This document shows positions 14,334 to 24,428 of a DNA stretch of 27,681 bases, one piece after another. Position numbers and translations under genes: made by a program. The stretch covers positions 1 through 27,681 of the forward strand of contig JAUVJM010000005.1 in assembly GCA_030596585.1 (NCBI GenBank), in the 5' to 3' direction. The notes beneath the pieces are model-generated. The model did no database searches. It was not told the DNA's origin and worked only from the letters and a program-made list of their open reading frames with translations. Numbering within the stretch: position 1 is the stretch's first letter; the number at the start of each line of letters is the position of its first letter. This DNA comes from a bacterium (GTDB lineage Bacteria > NPL-UPA2 > JAUVJM01).

Positions 14334-14742
14334 TCTGTTGTCTGTAATCTGCCTTTACTGTTATTCCGATACCGCCGCGCGCGTTAAACTCACCCACAAC
14401 TTCCATCTGCCGAGGCACGCAGGCTTTCACGAGATCATCCAGAATCCGGTTGACAGCCTCCTCGTTGAAAATCTTCACTTCACGGTAACTGAATAGATAC
14501 AGTTTAAGAGACTTGGTCTCAATACACCTCCCGGCGGGTACATACCTGATTTTTATGACCCCGAAATCCGGCTGGCCTGTCTTTGGGCAAAGGGAAGTAA
14601 ACTCGTGACAATCGAGATCTATCCAATAATCTCTGTGCTCATATTCATTTTGAAAAGTCTCAATTCCAGCTTTATCGGGACCTGTCGGATACCCCGATTT
14701 ACCCCCTCCAAGCAATGTCAATTTATTAAGGTCTTTTGCCAC
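14308..14742 (-). CDS. queF: QueF, NADPH-dependent preQ0 reductase (7-cyano-7-deazaguanine reductase)
   Basis: QueF reduces the nitrile preQ0 to preQ1, the base later inserted into tRNA for queuosine. The 144-residue protein is the short, unimodular type. Catalytic Cys52 lies in HEFTSLCPKTGQPDFG with Asp59, and the QueF motif ETKSLKLYLFSYR (75-87) is intact. FNARGGIGI lies near the C-terminus. It starts with GTG; the AGAGG before it belongs to the GGCACAG repeat filling the 21-nt gap after queC. The last residues (KTVNSDQ) and stop are in the next repeat. Presence of QueF argues for preQ1/queuosine rather than archaeosine. Confidence 0.95.
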   Translation of the reverse strand: MAKDLNKLTLLGGGKSGYPTGPDKAGIETFQNEYEHRDYWIDLDCHEFTSLCPKTGQPDFGVIKIRYVPAGRCIETKSLKLYLFSYREVKIFNEEAVNRILDDLVKACVPRQMEVVGEFNARGGIGITVKADYRQQKKTVNSDQ

Positions 14743-14761
14743 TTTGTGCCTCTGTGCCTTT
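14743..14761. repeat. GGCACAGAGGCAC repeat unit in the queC-queF gap
   Basis: The spacer reads TTTGTGCCTCTGTGCCTTT on the plus strand, the same unit as at 5840-5867. On the coding strand it provides AGAGG 6 nt before queF's GTG. Confidence 0.7.
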
Positions 14762-14763
14762 TT

Positions 14764-15429
14764 TCAGTTGATGCTATAGCGTACGGGGTCAGTGACACCC
14801 GCCTCCTCGAATCCTCTTATCCGCAGGCGGCAGCTCTCACATTCTCCACAGGCAGATCCGTCAGAGGCAGGGTCATAACAACTCTGTGTCATCGAATAGT
14901 CAACACCAAGCGACATCCCCCTCGCCACTATCTCTGCTTTGGTCATATGCATAAGCGGCGCACGTATTCGCACTTTTCCCGATACCGTACCCAGCCCAGC
15001 AAGTTTTTCAAACGCATCTATGTATTCAGGGCGGCAATCCGGATACCCGCTGTAATCCATTGCATTCGCACCGATGAAAATGTCCTTTGCCCCCAGCACT
15101 TCAGCCCATGCAAGCGCAATCGCCAGGAAAATTGTATTTCGCGCAGGAACATACGTGACGGGAACTCCCTGACCTTCTTTCTGCTTCGGCACTTCGATAT
15201 CTCCGGTCAACGCCGAGCCCCCAATGGACCTCAAGTCAATGTTAAAAATTCTGTGTTCCTTCACCCTGTTTGCCTTTGCCACCTCTTGGGCCGACCCTAT
15301 CTCGATTTTGTTTCTCTGTCCGTAATCAAAAGTGAGGGCATAGACCTCAAAACCTTCCGATCCCGCTATTGCGAGAACAGTTGAAGAATCAACGCCTCCA
15401 CTCAACAGAACTACAGCTTTCTTTCTCAT
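14764..15429 (-). CDS. queC: QueC, 7-cyano-7-deazaguanine (preQ0) synthase
   Basis: QueC turns 7-carboxy-7-deazaguanine into preQ0 with ATP and ammonia. The 221-residue protein has the PP-loop SGGVDSST near the N-terminus, [31 protein letters not shown], and a C-terminal zinc site (Cys in QSCYDP, then CGECESC). The ATG at 15429 was chosen; a TTG nine bases earlier is also open, and neither has a clear ribosome site. It is placed between queE and queF. The gap to queE (170 nt) holds CGACAAGCTCG palindromes. Confidence 0.95.
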   Translation of the reverse strand: MRKKAVVLLSGGVDSSTVLAIAGSEGFEVYALTFDYGQRNKIEIGSAQEVAKANRVKEHRIFNIDLRSIGGSALTGDIEVPKQKEGQGVPVTYVPARNTIFLAIALAWAEVLGAKDIFIGANAMDYSGYPDCRPEYIDAFEKLAGLGTVSGKVRIRAPLMHMTKAEIVARGMSLGVDYSMTQSCYDPASDGSACGECESCRLRIRGFEEAGVTDPVRYSIN

Positions 15430-15480
15430 GAGCTGCAAATATAACTATTCAGTAAACCGTGTCTGATAGATACTCAGGTT

Positions 15481-15561
15481 TCGACAAGCTCGAACACTAA
15501 ACTGTTTATCCTTCGAGTAAGCGAAAGCGCATCGAGAAGATGACTTCTCGACAAGCTCGAA
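15481..15561. repeat. Paired TCGACAAGCTCGAA repeats in the queE-queC gap
   Basis: TCGACAAGCTCGAA occurs at 15481-15494 and again at 15548-15561 in direct orientation. Each unit is a small hairpin (TCGA...TCGA), with CTTCGAGTAAGCGAAAG-like bases between them. This is a common type of dispersed intergenic repeat. Confidence 0.6.
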
Positions 15562-15599
15562 GAGTAAGGCTTTACACGTTTCACCAAACATTTACATTC

Positions 15600-16220
15600 C
15601 TATCGCTTACCGATGAGTTTATGGAGCTGCGGCTGGAGGCGGGCATTGACACCATCCGAAATCATCCAGTCTGCGAGCTCACAGCTTTTCAACCTCTCCC
15701 ATGCCGCTGACATCAGGACAGTCACTTTCTCATCAAGCTGATACTGCAAAATGACAGACTTTGCCCAATCATAATCTCTCCTGGTACTGAGCACGAACTT
15801 CACTTCATCGACTTTCCGAAGTTGAGATATGTTGCCCAGATCCATTTTATCACACATCCCGCTATCAGGACACTTCAAATCCAGAATTCTTACCGCGTCC
15901 TTGTTTAATCCGTCAATCGGCAGACTACCATTTGTCTCCACAAGTACCCGGCACCCTGCAGAAACCAGTTCATCTACCAGAAGGTACACCGCATCCTGCA
16001 GGAGAGGCTCTCCACCGGTAACAGTCACCAGCCGGCAGCCGAGTTCGGATACATGCTGAAGCACTTCATCCACACTCATCTCAACGCCTCCGGAATAGGC
16101 ATATTTTGTGTCACAATACCGGCACCTCAGATTACATCCACAGAACCGCACAAAGGAACAAGGCAAGCCCGCCCGACTCGTCTCGCCCTGGATACTCTTG
16201 AAAATCTCTATAATTTTCAA
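15600..16220 (-). CDS. queE: QueE, 7-carboxy-7-deazaguanine synthase (radical SAM)
   Basis: QueE is a radical SAM enzyme that contracts 6-carboxytetrahydropterin to 7-carboxy-7-deazaguanine. The 206-residue protein begins EIFKSIQGE, the family hallmark, and has the cluster-binding cysteines at 29, 33 and 36 in CGCNLRCRYCDT, then TGGEPLLQ (68-75) and VETNGS. The start is TTG at 16220, just 7 nt after the rpoD stop; its GGAGGAG ribosome site is formed by rpoD's last codons, so it is co-transcribed with rpoD. The substrate maker QueD is not in the window. Confidence 0.95.
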   Translation of the reverse strand: MKIIEIFKSIQGETSRAGLPCSFVRFCGCNLRCRYCDTKYAYSGGVEMSVDEVLQHVSELGCRLVTVTGGEPLLQDAVYLLVDELVSAGCRVLVETNGSLPIDGLNKDAVRILDLKCPDSGMCDKMDLGNISQLRKVDEVKFVLSTRRDYDWAKSVILQYQLDEKVTVLMSAAWERLKSCELADWMISDGVNARLQPQLHKLIGKR

Positions 16221-16227
16221 GACAGGC

Positions 16228-17958
16228 TCACTCCTCCGAGAGACTCAAATCCAGAAAGCCCCTTAATTCTTTACTGCGCTTCGGGTGACGCAGCTTTTTG
16301 AGAGCCTTTGCCTCAATCTGCCTCACACGTTCCCTCGTTACTCCAAACACGGTGCCTACTTCCTCAAGAGTGTGAGTGCACCCTTCTCCAATTCCAAAAC
16401 GAAACCTCAACACTCTTCTCTCTCTATCCGTCAGCGTATCAAGCACCTTTTCAACCTGTTCCCTTAACATTAACGCTGCGGTAGCCCGTGCCGGGCTCAC
16501 TGCCCGCTTATCCTCAATGAAATCACCAAAATGACTATCCCCCTCGTCACCAACAGGAGTTTCCAAAGATATCGGCTCCTGGGCAATCTTCAGTATCCCT
16601 CTCACTTTTTCCACAGGCATCTTCATTCTCTGGGCAATCTCTTCAGCAACCGGCTCCCTTCCCAACTCCTGTACCAGTTGTCTTGAGGCAGATATTAGCT
16701 TGTTCATGGTCTCAATCATATGCACCGGTATGCGGATTGTGCGAGCCTGGTCAGCAATGGCTCTGGTTATAGCCTGGCGTATCCACCAGGTAGCGTAGGT
16801 GCTGAACTTGTACCCCCGCCTGTATTCAAATCTGTCAACTGCCTTCATAAGTCCGATATTACCTTCCTGTATCAAATCAAGAAATGAAAGTCCCCTGTTG
16901 GTATACTTCTTGGCTATACTCACCACGAGTCTCAAATTGTGTTCCACAAGCTGCTTTTTTATCTTCCCCAGCCATCCCTGTTGTTCCTTTATGGAACATA
17001 GGAGTTTCTCCAAATCTCTGGCACTTATCCTCCCTTCCAGCTCAATATCTCTGATCTTCCGGCGGCTGTTTCTGATTTCTTTCTCCAGACTCACCACCTC
17101 ATCAAATTTCAGACCTTTCTCTTTTATGATGCGGGCAGTCTCTTTAGTTCCGCGCCTTCTCTTCCTCAATATAAACACTATCTCTTCAAACGTCAATCCA
17201 CTCTCTTTTTCAATCTGTCTGGTTCTTCCAGCACATTTCCTGATGTCTTCAAGATGCTTCTCCATCTTCAAAACAACTTTATCAAACCTCTCCTGCCTCA
17301 GACTTATCTTCTCAACACTTCTGTAAGCCTTCTCCCTCTCCTTCTGAAACCGCACATCCATTTCACCGTCTTCACCGCCGCCATCTCCTCTGCCATCTTT
17401 TCCTTTCATCAGCTTGCTGATTCTATCTTCAGCACGCTCCGTTTCCCGAACAGCAAACTCGATGGCTTTCACAAGACGGCTTCGCGTTGTACTGGTTCCC
17501 GTCCTGACTATTTCCTCCGGAGAAACCCGGCCATCATTTACCCTCTGACAAATGCCCTTAAGCTCCTTTCTCATAAAACCCGTTGCCGTCACCATTCTCT
17601 GCATATTCTGCTCTGCCCTCTCAATCCGCTCCGCGAGCTCCACTTCTTCTCTTCTTGTCAGAAGAGGAACCTGTCCCATCTCCCTGAGATAAAATCTTAC
17701 CGGGTCCTCAGCGCCGATAGCCCGCGGGACGAGTTTCTCCTTTATTCTCTCCTCCGCTTTCTGCCGGGCGGCGACCTCATCAGAAGGCACAAGTTTTATA
17801 TTCAGGTCACCCAGCATCACCAGAATATCATCAATCTCCTCAGAGGAGACGATTCTCTCCGGCAAAATGCTGTTTACCTCATCATAGGTCAGATGCCCTT
17901 TTTCCTTCCCTTTCTTAATAAGGTCATTTACTTCCTTAATTTCCCGGTTTTTTCCCAT
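16228..17958 (-). CDS. rpoD: RpoD, primary RNA polymerase sigma factor (sigma-70/SigA)
   Basis: The 576-residue protein has region 1.1 (about 8-57), region 1.2 with [21 protein letters not shown] (split [21 protein letters not shown]; 85-105), and a non-conserved charged insert (about 119-335). Region 2 holds [20 protein letters not shown] and [17 protein letters not shown] (348-397), region 3 is at 415-490, and the region 4 helix-turn-helix is [20 protein letters not shown] (531-550). All core promoter-reading residues are present, which fits the TTGACA/TATAAT-type promoters in this window. The ATG lies 23 nt inside the end of dnaG, with GGGAG 8 nt upstream. The dnaG-rpoD pair matches the classic macromolecular synthesis operon without rpsU. 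Confidence 0.97.
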   Translation of the reverse strand: MGKNREIKEVNDLIKKGKEKGHLTYDEVNSILPERIVSSEEIDDILVMLGDLNIKLVPSDEVAARQKAEERIKEKLVPRAIGAEDPVRFYLREMGQVPLLTRREEVELAERIERAEQNMQRMVTATGFMRKELKGICQRVNDGRVSPEEIVRTGTSTTRSRLVKAIEFAVRETERAEDRISKLMKGKDGRGDGGGEDGEMDVRFQKEREKAYRSVEKISLRQERFDKVVLKMEKHLEDIRKCAGRTRQIEKESGLTFEEIVFILRKRRRGTKETARIIKEKGLKFDEVVSLEKEIRNSRRKIRDIELEGRISARDLEKLLCSIKEQQGWLGKIKKQLVEHNLRLVVSIAKKYTNRGLSFLDLIQEGNIGLMKAVDRFEYRRGYKFSTYATWWIRQAITRAIADQARTIRIPVHMIETMNKLISASRQLVQELGREPVAEEIAQRMKMPVEKVRGILKIAQEPISLETPVGDEGDSHFGDFIEDKRAVSPARATAALMLREQVEKVLDTLTDRERRVLRFRFGIGEGCTHTLEEVGTVFGVTRERVRQIEAKALKKLRHPKRSKELRGFLDLSLSEE

Positions 17959-19684
17959 TCGAATCTCCCTTTATCAGTTTCTGATACTCGCGCAGCAGCG
18001 CTCTCACTGCCTGTATATTACCCTCCCTTTCCTTTTCCTCAATCTGTCTCTGGATTTCAGTCCTTCTTCTTTTTACCCGCTGTTTCTTTATTTTCCTCAA
18101 ACAATCCCGCACTGCTTCTTCTTTCTCCGGATAAGGCAGAGGCTTTACAAGAAGCTGTGCAACAAGCCGGCTGAGTTTCTCATCCTGAAGCCTGCTCATC
18201 ACTTTCTGCAAATCCGAAGAACCCAGCCCGAGAACAACCTCAGCGATAGCACGGTAGTCCGAATAACTGAAATCCTCAGGTTGAATCTCGTCTTTCACCT
18301 GTTTCAGGAGCTCACCATCCTCCAGTATCAACTGCAGGAGAGTCCTTTCCACAACAAGCGGACTCAAGCTCTGAGTATCCCTGACCGAGAAAGCCCTCCC
18401 TTTTTTTCTGTCGTTCTTGAGCTTTCCAAGTTCGACCGAGACAGCTTCTTCATCTATCGACAAACACTCCGCCAGCTTCTTTACGTACTCCGACCTTTCC
18501 ACGGCATGTCCAATCTTGCTTATGGTAGGCAGCATCTCATTGACAATTTCAACCCTGCCTTCAACGGTAAGAGGGTCATATTCCCCAGTAAGTATCTCCA
18601 GCTTGTAATCCAGAAGGTTTTTTGCCCTTTTGATTTCCGCAATGAATGCTTCCTTTCCCTTTTTCAGTATAAAAGAGTCAGGATCTTCCCCCTGGGGAAG
18701 AGAAACAACAGTCACCCTGAACCCGCCTTCCACGAAAAGATCAAGCCCCCTGAGCGTTGCTTTAACACCGGCCGCATCAGCATCGTATATCATAACCACT
18801 TCCTTTGTATAACGCCGGAGCAAGCTCACCTGGCTTTGTGCAAGAGCGGTCCCGAGAGAAGCAACAATGTTCCTTATACCATGTTGAAAGGGGCGTATCA
18901 TGTCAAAGTATCCCTCAACCACAATTGCTTTTCCCTCATCGCGGATATCTCCCCTGGCAAGATTAAGCCCATAAAGGCTTTCACTCTTGCGGTAAAGGGG
19001 GGTTTCCGGCGAATTGATGTATTTCGGCTCGGAACTGCCCATAGTCCTGCCGCCAAAACCGATTACCCTTCCGCGCGGATTACAAATTGGGAAAATAACG
19101 CGTTGAGAGAGAACCACCCGGCTCTTATCCCGCGAAAAAAGTCCCGATTCCTCAACTGCCCTCTCAGGAAGAGCCTTCCGGAGGATTTCCTCCATCAGTC
19201 CTTTGCCGGACGGCGCGTAACCCAGGCGGAATAAATCAATCACATCATCCTTGATCTTGCGCCGGGTCAGATATTCCCGGGCCCTCTCCCCAACCTTCTC
19301 AGAAACCAGACACCTATGAAAATAGTCAGCAGCGGCCCCATTCACGCTGGAGAGGGACAGTATTTTTACTTCTTCGCCCTTATCAACATCGGGCAGTTCA
19401 ATTCCTGTCTTTTCTGCCAGGGACCTTACTGCCTCCGGAAAAGTCATGTTTTCATGCTTCATCAGGAAGGAAAAAACGTTCCCCCCGGTTTGACAGCCGA
19501 AGCAGTAGAACATCTGCTTTCCGGGGCTTACGGTAAATGAGGGAGTGCGCTCACGGTGAAAGGGACAAAGAGCTCTGTAGTTGGAGCCGGTCTTCTTCAG
19601 CACAACGTAGTCTGAAATGACCTCAACAATATCTACAGAGTTCAGTATCTGCTCAACTGAAGATTCGGGGAAACGCAAAGCCAT
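17936..19684 (-). CDS. dnaG: DnaG, DNA primase
   Basis: DnaG makes RNA primers for replication. The 582-residue protein has the CHC2 zinc finger: CPFH at 40-43 and CFGC at 61-64. The RNA polymerase core follows with [19 protein letters not shown]. The Toprim domain has the acidic VVEGYFDMI and MIYDADAAG motifs that bind magnesium. The C-terminal helicase-binding region is present but diverged. A strong promoter lies about 85 nt upstream. No clear ribosome site precedes the ATG at 19684. It overlaps rpoD by 23 nt. Confidence 0.97.
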   Translation of the reverse strand: MALRFPESSVEQILNSVDIVEVISDYVVLKKTGSNYRALCPFHRERTPSFTVSPGKQMFYCFGCQTGGNVFSFLMKHENMTFPEAVRSLAEKTGIELPDVDKGEEVKILSLSSVNGAAADYFHRCLVSEKVGERAREYLTRRKIKDDVIDLFRLGYAPSGKGLMEEILRKALPERAVEESGLFSRDKSRVVLSQRVIFPICNPRGRVIGFGGRTMGSSEPKYINSPETPLYRKSESLYGLNLARGDIRDEGKAIVVEGYFDMIRPFQHGIRNIVASLGTALAQSQVSLLRRYTKEVVMIYDADAAGVKATLRGLDLFVEGGFRVTVVSLPQGEDPDSFILKKGKEAFIAEIKRAKNLLDYKLEILTGEYDPLTVEGRVEIVNEMLPTISKIGHAVERSEYVKKLAECLSIDEEAVSVELGKLKNDRKKGRAFSVRDTQSLSPLVVERTLLQLILEDGELLKQVKDEIQPEDFSYSDYRAIAEVVLGLGSSDLQKVMSRLQDEKLSRLVAQLLVKPLPYPEKEEAVRDCLRKIKKQRVKRRRTEIQRQIEEKEREGNIQAVRALLREYQKLIKGDSNGKKPGN

Positions 19685-19767
19685 TTGTTATATAGGTGAC
19701 CGTTGGTAAGTGTTTAGTGACCAGAATTCGTTACAGTTCCAATGCGAGAAGAACCACACTGAATGGA

Positions 19768-19797
19768 TATATAGCACAAAAAAGGGATGCTTGTCAA
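19768..19797 (-). promoter_or_regulatory. Sigma-70 promoter of the dnaG-rpoD-que operon
   Basis: TTGACA (19797-19792) and TATATA (19773-19768) on the minus strand are 18 bp apart. The start would be near 19761, giving a leader of about 77 nt before dnaG. The remaining 150 bp up to the next gene show no gene or hairpin I can support. Confidence 0.75.
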
Positions 19798-19948
19798 ATT
19801 TTTCACGAAGTTTTTTTCTGAAGCATTGATTTCTCTCCCCACGCCCATAATCCCACCGAAGCAGCATAAACCTTGGCGACTTTCGAAAAAAGATGATTTT
19901 TGCTTGACGTCCGGCGGAATCAAAAACCAGGGAAAGAGATACGGAATC

Positions 19949-21106
19949 TTACATACAGGAGGATGGGTTAATCACCTGCCATTGATTTGTTTCTGATGAA
20001 CACAGCACAGCATCACAGACATACTGTGCTGCCAATCCTTCTCTTAAATCGGGACAGATCTTCTTGCCGGTTTCTAAACCTTCAAGAAAATCAGCGAGCG
20101 CATTGATGAATGTGTGCTCGTATCCGATGACACAGCCAGGCACCCACCAGTGGCTCATATAAGGATGCTCCATATCCGTAACCAGAATCGAGCGCCACCC
20201 GCGCAATCCTTCATCATCACCGTGCTCAAAATACTGCAGGCGGTGTGCATCTTCAAGATCAAAACAAATGGATGCTTTTTCCCCATTGATCTCAAAAGTA
20301 TTCTGATTCTTCCTCCCGCGCGCATAGCGCGTTGATTCAAACGTCCCCATTGCTCCATTCTCGAACCGGGCGAGAAAAGCGCAGGCATCATCAATACCAA
20401 CAGGCTCGATTTTGCCGGGTTCTTCCTGTAACGAACGTTCCTTGATAAAAGTCTCGGTCATCGCGGACACCGAAGAGATTCTGCCTGTCAACCACATAGC
20501 GGTGTCAATCGAATGTGCCAGGAGGTCACCCGTTACTCCGCTCCCGGCGCTTTCAATGTCCAGCCTCCAGAAGGTTTCGCCTCCTTGCGGCACTCCGGAG
20601 CTGATTGTCCAATCCTGAAGATACCTGGCACGATAATGAAATATCTTCCCGAGCCTTCCCTGGTCAACAATTTGCTTTGCCAGGGCAATTGCCGGAACGC
20701 GGCGATAATTGAACCAGATCATGTTAGACACGCCAGCCCTTTCAACACTGTCAACCATTTCCCTGCCCTCTTCGGCATTCATCGCCAGAGGCTTCTCGCA
20801 AAACACCATTTTCCCGGCTTCGGCTGCGGCAATTGCAATATCGTGATGCATATTGTTCGGTACAGCGATGTCGATAAGATCAATATCCTTACGATCAATA
20901 AGCTTTCGCCAATCAGTCTCGCAGCTCTCCCATTCCCATTTACCAGCAAACGCTTTCAGCTTTTCCTCTTTTCGCGCGCACACTGCCTTGAGAACCGGGC
21001 GGTATTTCACATCAAAGAACTGGTTCACCTGCCGGTATGCATTCGAGTGCACCCGCCCCATGAAACCGGTTCCAATTAGCCCAATGTTTAAAGCCCTCTT
21101 CCCCAT
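19949..21106 (-). CDS. Gfo/Idh/MocA-family dehydrogenase (levoglucosan/inositol-dehydrogenase-like)
   Basis: The 385-residue NAD(P)-dependent sugar or cyclitol dehydrogenase has the Rossmann motif [12 protein letters not shown] (9-20) and the catalytic lysine motif CEKPLAMN (Lys105). The second domain holds [14 protein letters not shown] with Asp194 and His198. [12 protein letters not shown] and YLQDW resemble levoglucosan dehydrogenase-type members, which oxidise C3 of a sugar. AAGGA lies about 8 nt before the ATG. It is the last gene of the four-gene minus-strand operon, one base after the creatininase-family gene. The C-terminal segment [10 protein letters not shown] is shared with the partial dehydrogenase at the right edge. 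The substrate is unknown. Confidence 0.9.
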   Translation of the reverse strand: MGKRALNIGLIGTGFMGRVHSNAYRQVNQFFDVKYRPVLKAVCARKEEKLKAFAGKWEWESCETDWRKLIDRKDIDLIDIAVPNNMHHDIAIAAAEAGKMVFCEKPLAMNAEEGREMVDSVERAGVSNMIWFNYRRVPAIALAKQIVDQGRLGKIFHYRARYLQDWTISSGVPQGGETFWRLDIESAGSGVTGDLLAHSIDTAMWLTGRISSVSAMTETFIKERSLQEEPGKIEPVGIDDACAFLARFENGAMGTFESTRYARGRKNQNTFEINGEKASICFDLEDAHRLQYFEHGDDEGLRGWRSILVTDMEHPYMSHWWVPGCVIGYEHTFINALADFLEGLETGKKICPDLREGLAAQYVCDAVLCSSETNQWQVINPSSCM

Positions 21107-21107
21107 T

Positions 21108-22040
21108 CTATCTATCCTTTTTTTTCAACAACTGCTTTATGTCTTCTACAACTTTCTTCAACCCTTTGAGAGCAGTATCAATCTGGAGCTGTCCATATTC
21201 CCGATCTTCAGGCGTACTGCGCGGGTCTGATTCCGCAAATTTGTCACAGGGATGCTTTTTGCCCTGCACTTGACCTGTTTCAGGATTGACGATAGGGAGT
21301 CCCATATATGCGTTGGGAACCTTTTTGGGATTTGCGGATATTTTTTCAAGATGAACACTTTCAGGTTCAATTGTTTTTAAGATCGCGGTTTCCCATTTAT
21401 CCGCATGTGCCGAAGCTTTTTTTAAATAAGGTTCTGAATCCCGGCAGGAATTAAGGTAAAAATAGTTTCGCACGATCGGAGCAGGTTGAAGGTTTTTACT
21501 GCATTTGCTGTTTTCCAGAAACATTTCAATGCCACGGTCACAAAAGCCTGCGATTCCTCCATGCCCCGGAACAACTATTATACCTTTAAATCCGTATAGA
21601 TAAATCTCCATGATTGCATATGCCACGGATTTTGCAAAAAAATCCACCTGCTCCTGATATGACATGGGAAGCGGAATAAAATTTTTCTTTTTACTTTTTT
21701 TGTAATGTCCGGGTTGCTTTTCTCCATTGACAAAAGTAGAAGCCATATCTGATGAAAGCTGCATTTCCTTGCAATAGGCATCATGATATTGCGGCTGGGC
21801 AAAGGCGTCCACAAGATTGTAACGAATATCATTATAGGTTATAACAGGAAACGCTACGCCACCATACTTTTTTGCTCCCATTATCGCAAAATAATCGGCT
21901 GTCTTGCAGTCTGTGCCAAACGGCAGATGTGACCCATGCCACTCAAGCGCGCCAACCGGAAGATACGCAATCGGGCATTTCGTTCTTCTTTTAACAATCT
22001 GGTCTGGAATCATGTGATAGAATCTTACTTCTGAATCCAT
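21108..22040 (-). CDS. Creatininase-family metal-dependent amidohydrolase
   Basis: The 310-residue protein has the creatininase signature: [18 protein letters not shown] with metal ligands Glu33, His35 and Asp44, VVPGHGG (His160) and AHADKWETA (Glu217). Family members open cyclic amides or remove formyl groups, as in creatinine amidohydrolase, FAPy deformylase and MftE. The ATG at 22040 has GGAGGGG 4-8 nt upstream; a TTG 39 nt earlier is open but less likely. It lies between the aminotransferase (65-nt gap) and the dehydrogenase (1-nt gap). A C-terminal stretch with extra lysines is lineage-specific. An amide or N-acyl sugar substrate is a reasonable inference. Confidence 0.88.
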   Translation of the reverse strand: MDSEVRFYHMIPDQIVKRRTKCPIAYLPVGALEWHGSHLPFGTDCKTADYFAIMGAKKYGGVAFPVITYNDIRYNLVDAFAQPQYHDAYCKEMQLSSDMASTFVNGEKQPGHYKKSKKKNFIPLPMSYQEQVDFFAKSVAYAIMEIYLYGFKGIIVVPGHGGIAGFCDRGIEMFLENSKCSKNLQPAPIVRNYFYLNSCRDSEPYLKKASAHADKWETAILKTIEPESVHLEKISANPKKVPNAYMGLPIVNPETGQVQGKKHPCDKFAESDPRSTPEDREYGQLQIDTALKGLKKVVEDIKQLLKKKDR

Positions 22041-22105
22041 TTTCCCCTCCTTGCCTCGATCCAAAATCACCTCCGCCAAAAGTCAATCTTATTCTTTGGC
22101 AGCAT

Positions 22106-23374
22106 CTAAGAACGTTTTCGCCTTCTTGTACCTTTTCTCAACTCATCAATATTTTCAATCACCTTTGTGAAAACATCCACATACGTCTGCATTGTCTTTC
22201 TTGTTTTCGGCAATGTAATATTGTGCTGTTCTATGTTGAGCTCCATATCCGTGATTCTCTCAGTTACCGGCAGGGAACCTTTTGAATAATCAGGCTCTTT
22301 ACCAAACGGGCACTTGAACGGACAGCCCTTACCGTAGAGATTCTTCTCCTGGAACACCGGTCTGTGGTGTACCGGACCGGCAGAGACATATCGTCCTCCG
22401 GGGAAACACATATAGTTTGCACTGTTAACGTAAGTAACTACGCGCAGCCCTTCTGCCTGGATGGCTTTCTGAAAAAGCTCCCTTGACACTCCGAAAATCT
22501 GTTTCTCATACAAAAGAGTGTACAGATGGTAAACATGTTTATAACCAGGTTTAACATACGGAGTGGTCAATCCCTCTATATCACTGAAAGCCTTTGTCAG
22601 AAAATCGCAATTCTTGATTCTGGCATTATTTCTTTTCTCAAGTGTTCTAAGCTGCTCCAGACCTCCTTCAGCCCCATGACTATCCATTCTTGTTTTGAAT
22701 CCATAACCGAGTGTCGGAGCATATCGCTCTCTCAGTTCCTTGTTCTTGAGTTGGGAAAGCAGCGAAGTATGTTCTCCAGCAACAAGTGCTCTTTCATAAA
22801 GGCAGTGGTTGTTTGTTGTAAATACTCCTCCGCTCGACGACGTAATTGGCTTTCCCGAAAAGCTGAAAGCAGTCATGTCAGCTACAGTGCCTACCTTCTT
22901 GCCGCGTATTTCAGCCCCGGTAGCCTGACACGAATCCTCCACAACAAGTATTCCCCTTGGCTTTGCTATTTTCTTCAGCGCCGGAATATTAGCTGGATGC
23001 CCATAGATATCCACTGCGACTACGGCCTTTGTCCTGCGGGTAATCTTCCGTTTTACGTCTTCAACATCAAGAGTGAATGTTTTGGGATCAATATCCGCAA
23101 ATACAGGAATCCCATTTACATGTAGAATGCAATTCACACTTGCCGGCCACGTAAACGAAGGCACGATAACCTCATCACCGGGACCGACGCCTGCGGCAAC
23201 CATCGATGCTGTCAGCGCACCAGTACCCCATGAAAAACACCTTGCATACTTGCATCCGCAATATTCCCTAAACTCTTTAACAAATTGTGTTTGCGCATCA
23301 AAGTAGCCCGCGTTTTTCTTTTTCACAGGTTCGGGTATAATTCTTTCTCCGCCTAATAACGCCAACTTTGCCAT
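22106..23374 (-). CDS. DegT/DnrJ/EryC1/StrS-family PLP-dependent aminotransferase
   Basis: The 422-residue protein is a fold-type I sugar or cyclitol aminotransferase. Visible are GTGALTASMVAAGVGPGDEV, VPSFTWPASVNCIL, the PLP-binding Asp147 in VVEDSCQ, and the internal aldimine Lys175 in FSFSGKPITSSSGG. MAKLALLGGE at the start and a late FPGG...HHRPVFQ...GCPFKCPFG segment recall the StsC/inosose-aminotransferase branch. It may add or remove an amino group from a keto-sugar or keto-cyclitol made by the neighbouring dehydrogenases. GGAGG lies 8 nt before the ATG. It is the second gene of the minus-strand operon. The amino donor and substrate are not known. Confidence 0.9.
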   Translation of the reverse strand: MAKLALLGGERIIPEPVKKKNAGYFDAQTQFVKEFREYCGCKYARCFSWGTGALTASMVAAGVGPGDEVIVPSFTWPASVNCILHVNGIPVFADIDPKTFTLDVEDVKRKITRRTKAVVAVDIYGHPANIPALKKIAKPRGILVVEDSCQATGAEIRGKKVGTVADMTAFSFSGKPITSSSGGVFTTNNHCLYERALVAGEHTSLLSQLKNKELRERYAPTLGYGFKTRMDSHGAEGGLEQLRTLEKRNNARIKNCDFLTKAFSDIEGLTTPYVKPGYKHVYHLYTLLYEKQIFGVSRELFQKAIQAEGLRVVTYVNSANYMCFPGGRYVSAGPVHHRPVFQEKNLYGKGCPFKCPFGKEPDYSKGSLPVTERITDMELNIEQHNITLPKTRKTMQTYVDVFTKVIENIDELRKGTRRRKRS

Positions 23375-23433
23375 TTCATTTTCCTCCTCGGTTTGCCATT
23401 GTATTCTATCAACGCAATTTTCTCATAACCGCC

Positions 23434-24318
23434 CTATAGTGGAACTTGCTCTTTTTCTGCAACAGAGCGTATATAAGCAGCTGCCCTATCATACTCTTCC
23501 TCCGTGCTCAGATGTTCCATCATCAGAGGAATGGATTGAGGAAGCTCATGCAATTCACGCAAATAAGTTCCGTAGTCAAGGTTTCCCTCACCCGGCACAA
23601 CCTCACGCAAAATAACACTGATGGCAGGGCTCTCCATCTGGATATCTTTCGCATGAGCAGATACAATCCTGTCCCCGAAAAGCTCTACACAGCGTCTCAT
23701 GATAGTTCCGCTTTCATAATATGCTCTTGGACAATTCACGAGGTTAACCAGGTCCATGTGCACACCGAATTGCTTGCGGTCCACTACATCAATGAGCCTC
23801 CGAATCGCTTCTGGGCTGTCCATCACATTGAACGGAAACATTTCATAGGTGAAAAACGTACGTTTTGGTTCCACAGAGTCAATAAAGAACCGTGCCATTT
23901 CCACAGCGGCATCAAACGCATCCTTTGAAAAATTATGCGGATGGTGGAGCGTACTTGACCCCGGCGCATACGAACCCAGGACATCCACGGCACAGCACGC
24001 GCCAAGCTCTTCTGCAAGTGCCAGGCTTTCCAGCATTCCGTTCCGATGTTCTTTTGCCGTTTTCGGGTCAGGATCAAGCAGGTTATTCCAGTATCCCACT
24101 TCGCTGATTGTAATATCTTCGGATTCAAAAGCCTCACGAATCTCGCGGACGCGATTGCTTTCTCCAATGCTGACCTGGGGAGCATAGGCTGCACGGAATC
24201 CCTTCTCCTTGTGTTTCCTCACAAGCGTTTCAACATCGTCAGCTTTTGCACCGTGACTTTCACCCGCTCCGGCCGCTGCTTGCCGAGCCATGAAGACTGG
24301 ACCTCCAAGACGTACCAT
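23434..24318 (-). CDS. Sugar phosphate isomerase/epimerase-like TIM-barrel protein
   Basis: The 294-residue xylose-isomerase-like barrel has likely metal ligands Glu159 in FFTYEMFPF, Asp189 in GVHMDLVN, His222 in SAHAKD and Glu268 in MMEHL. VPGEGNLDYGTYL is the usual GxGxxD loop. I chose the ATG at 24318, with AAGGAG 8 nt upstream, over one 18 nt earlier. It is the first gene of a four-gene operon and is preceded by the predicted AraC-controlled promoter. Its role may be isomerisation, epimerisation or elimination on a keto-sugar. Its sequence differs from the barrels at 10027 and 26549, so each probably handles a different step. Confidence 0.88.
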   Translation of the reverse strand: MVRLGGPVFMARQAAAGAGESHGAKADDVETLVRKHKEKGFRAAYAPQVSIGESNRVREIREAFESEDITISEVGYWNNLLDPDPKTAKEHRNGMLESLALAEELGACCAVDVLGSYAPGSSTLHHPHNFSKDAFDAAVEMARFFIDSVEPKRTFFTYEMFPFNVMDSPEAIRRLIDVVDRKQFGVHMDLVNLVNCPRAYYESGTIMRRCVELFGDRIVSAHAKDIQMESPAISVILREVVPGEGNLDYGTYLRELHELPQSIPLMMEHLSTEEEYDRAAAYIRSVAEKEQVPL

Positions 24319-24364
24319 GTGCAGCTCTCCTTTCATCTACAGTCTAAAACTTTCCTGCAATCGA

Positions 24365-24428
24365 ACTATACCCGAAGCAGACATACAAATACTATGACTA
24401 TTCTGACAAAATGTGTGACTATTTTGAC
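24365..24428 (-). promoter_or_regulatory. Predicted AraC-regulated promoter of the isomerase-aminotransferase operon
   Basis: Two direct repeats, GTCAAAATAGTCA (24428-24416) and GTCAGAATAGTCA (24407-24395), start 21 bp apart, two helix turns, as AraC-family sites often do. A -10 element TATAGT lies at 24370-24365, 24 bp after the second box. No good -35 is seen, which fits an activated promoter. The distal box overlaps the araC stop codon. The same box, spacing and -10 occur before the divergent dehydrogenase gene. Confidence 0.65.

Noticed and set aside
14605..15384. 259-codon open frame on the plus strand opposite queF and queC
   Set aside because: Both que genes are certain from catalytic motifs, and the opposite frame shows only shadow composition.
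15481..15561. CRISPR array candidate in the queE-queC gap
   Set aside because: Only two short palindromic units with one spacer, no leader and no cas genes; it fits a dispersed intergenic repeat.
17254..18174. 306-codon open frame on the plus strand opposite rpoD and dnaG
   Set aside because: It lies wholly antisense to two clear genes, its translation is low-complexity (Leu, Ser, Phe rich), and it has no family motif.
18281..19234. 317-codon open frame on the plus strand opposite dnaG
   Set aside because: It is the antisense shadow of the primase core; no ribosome site or motif supports it.
19714..19923. 69-codon minus-strand open frame before dnaG
   Set aside because: It spans the strong dnaG promoter and has no ribosome site or protein-like features.
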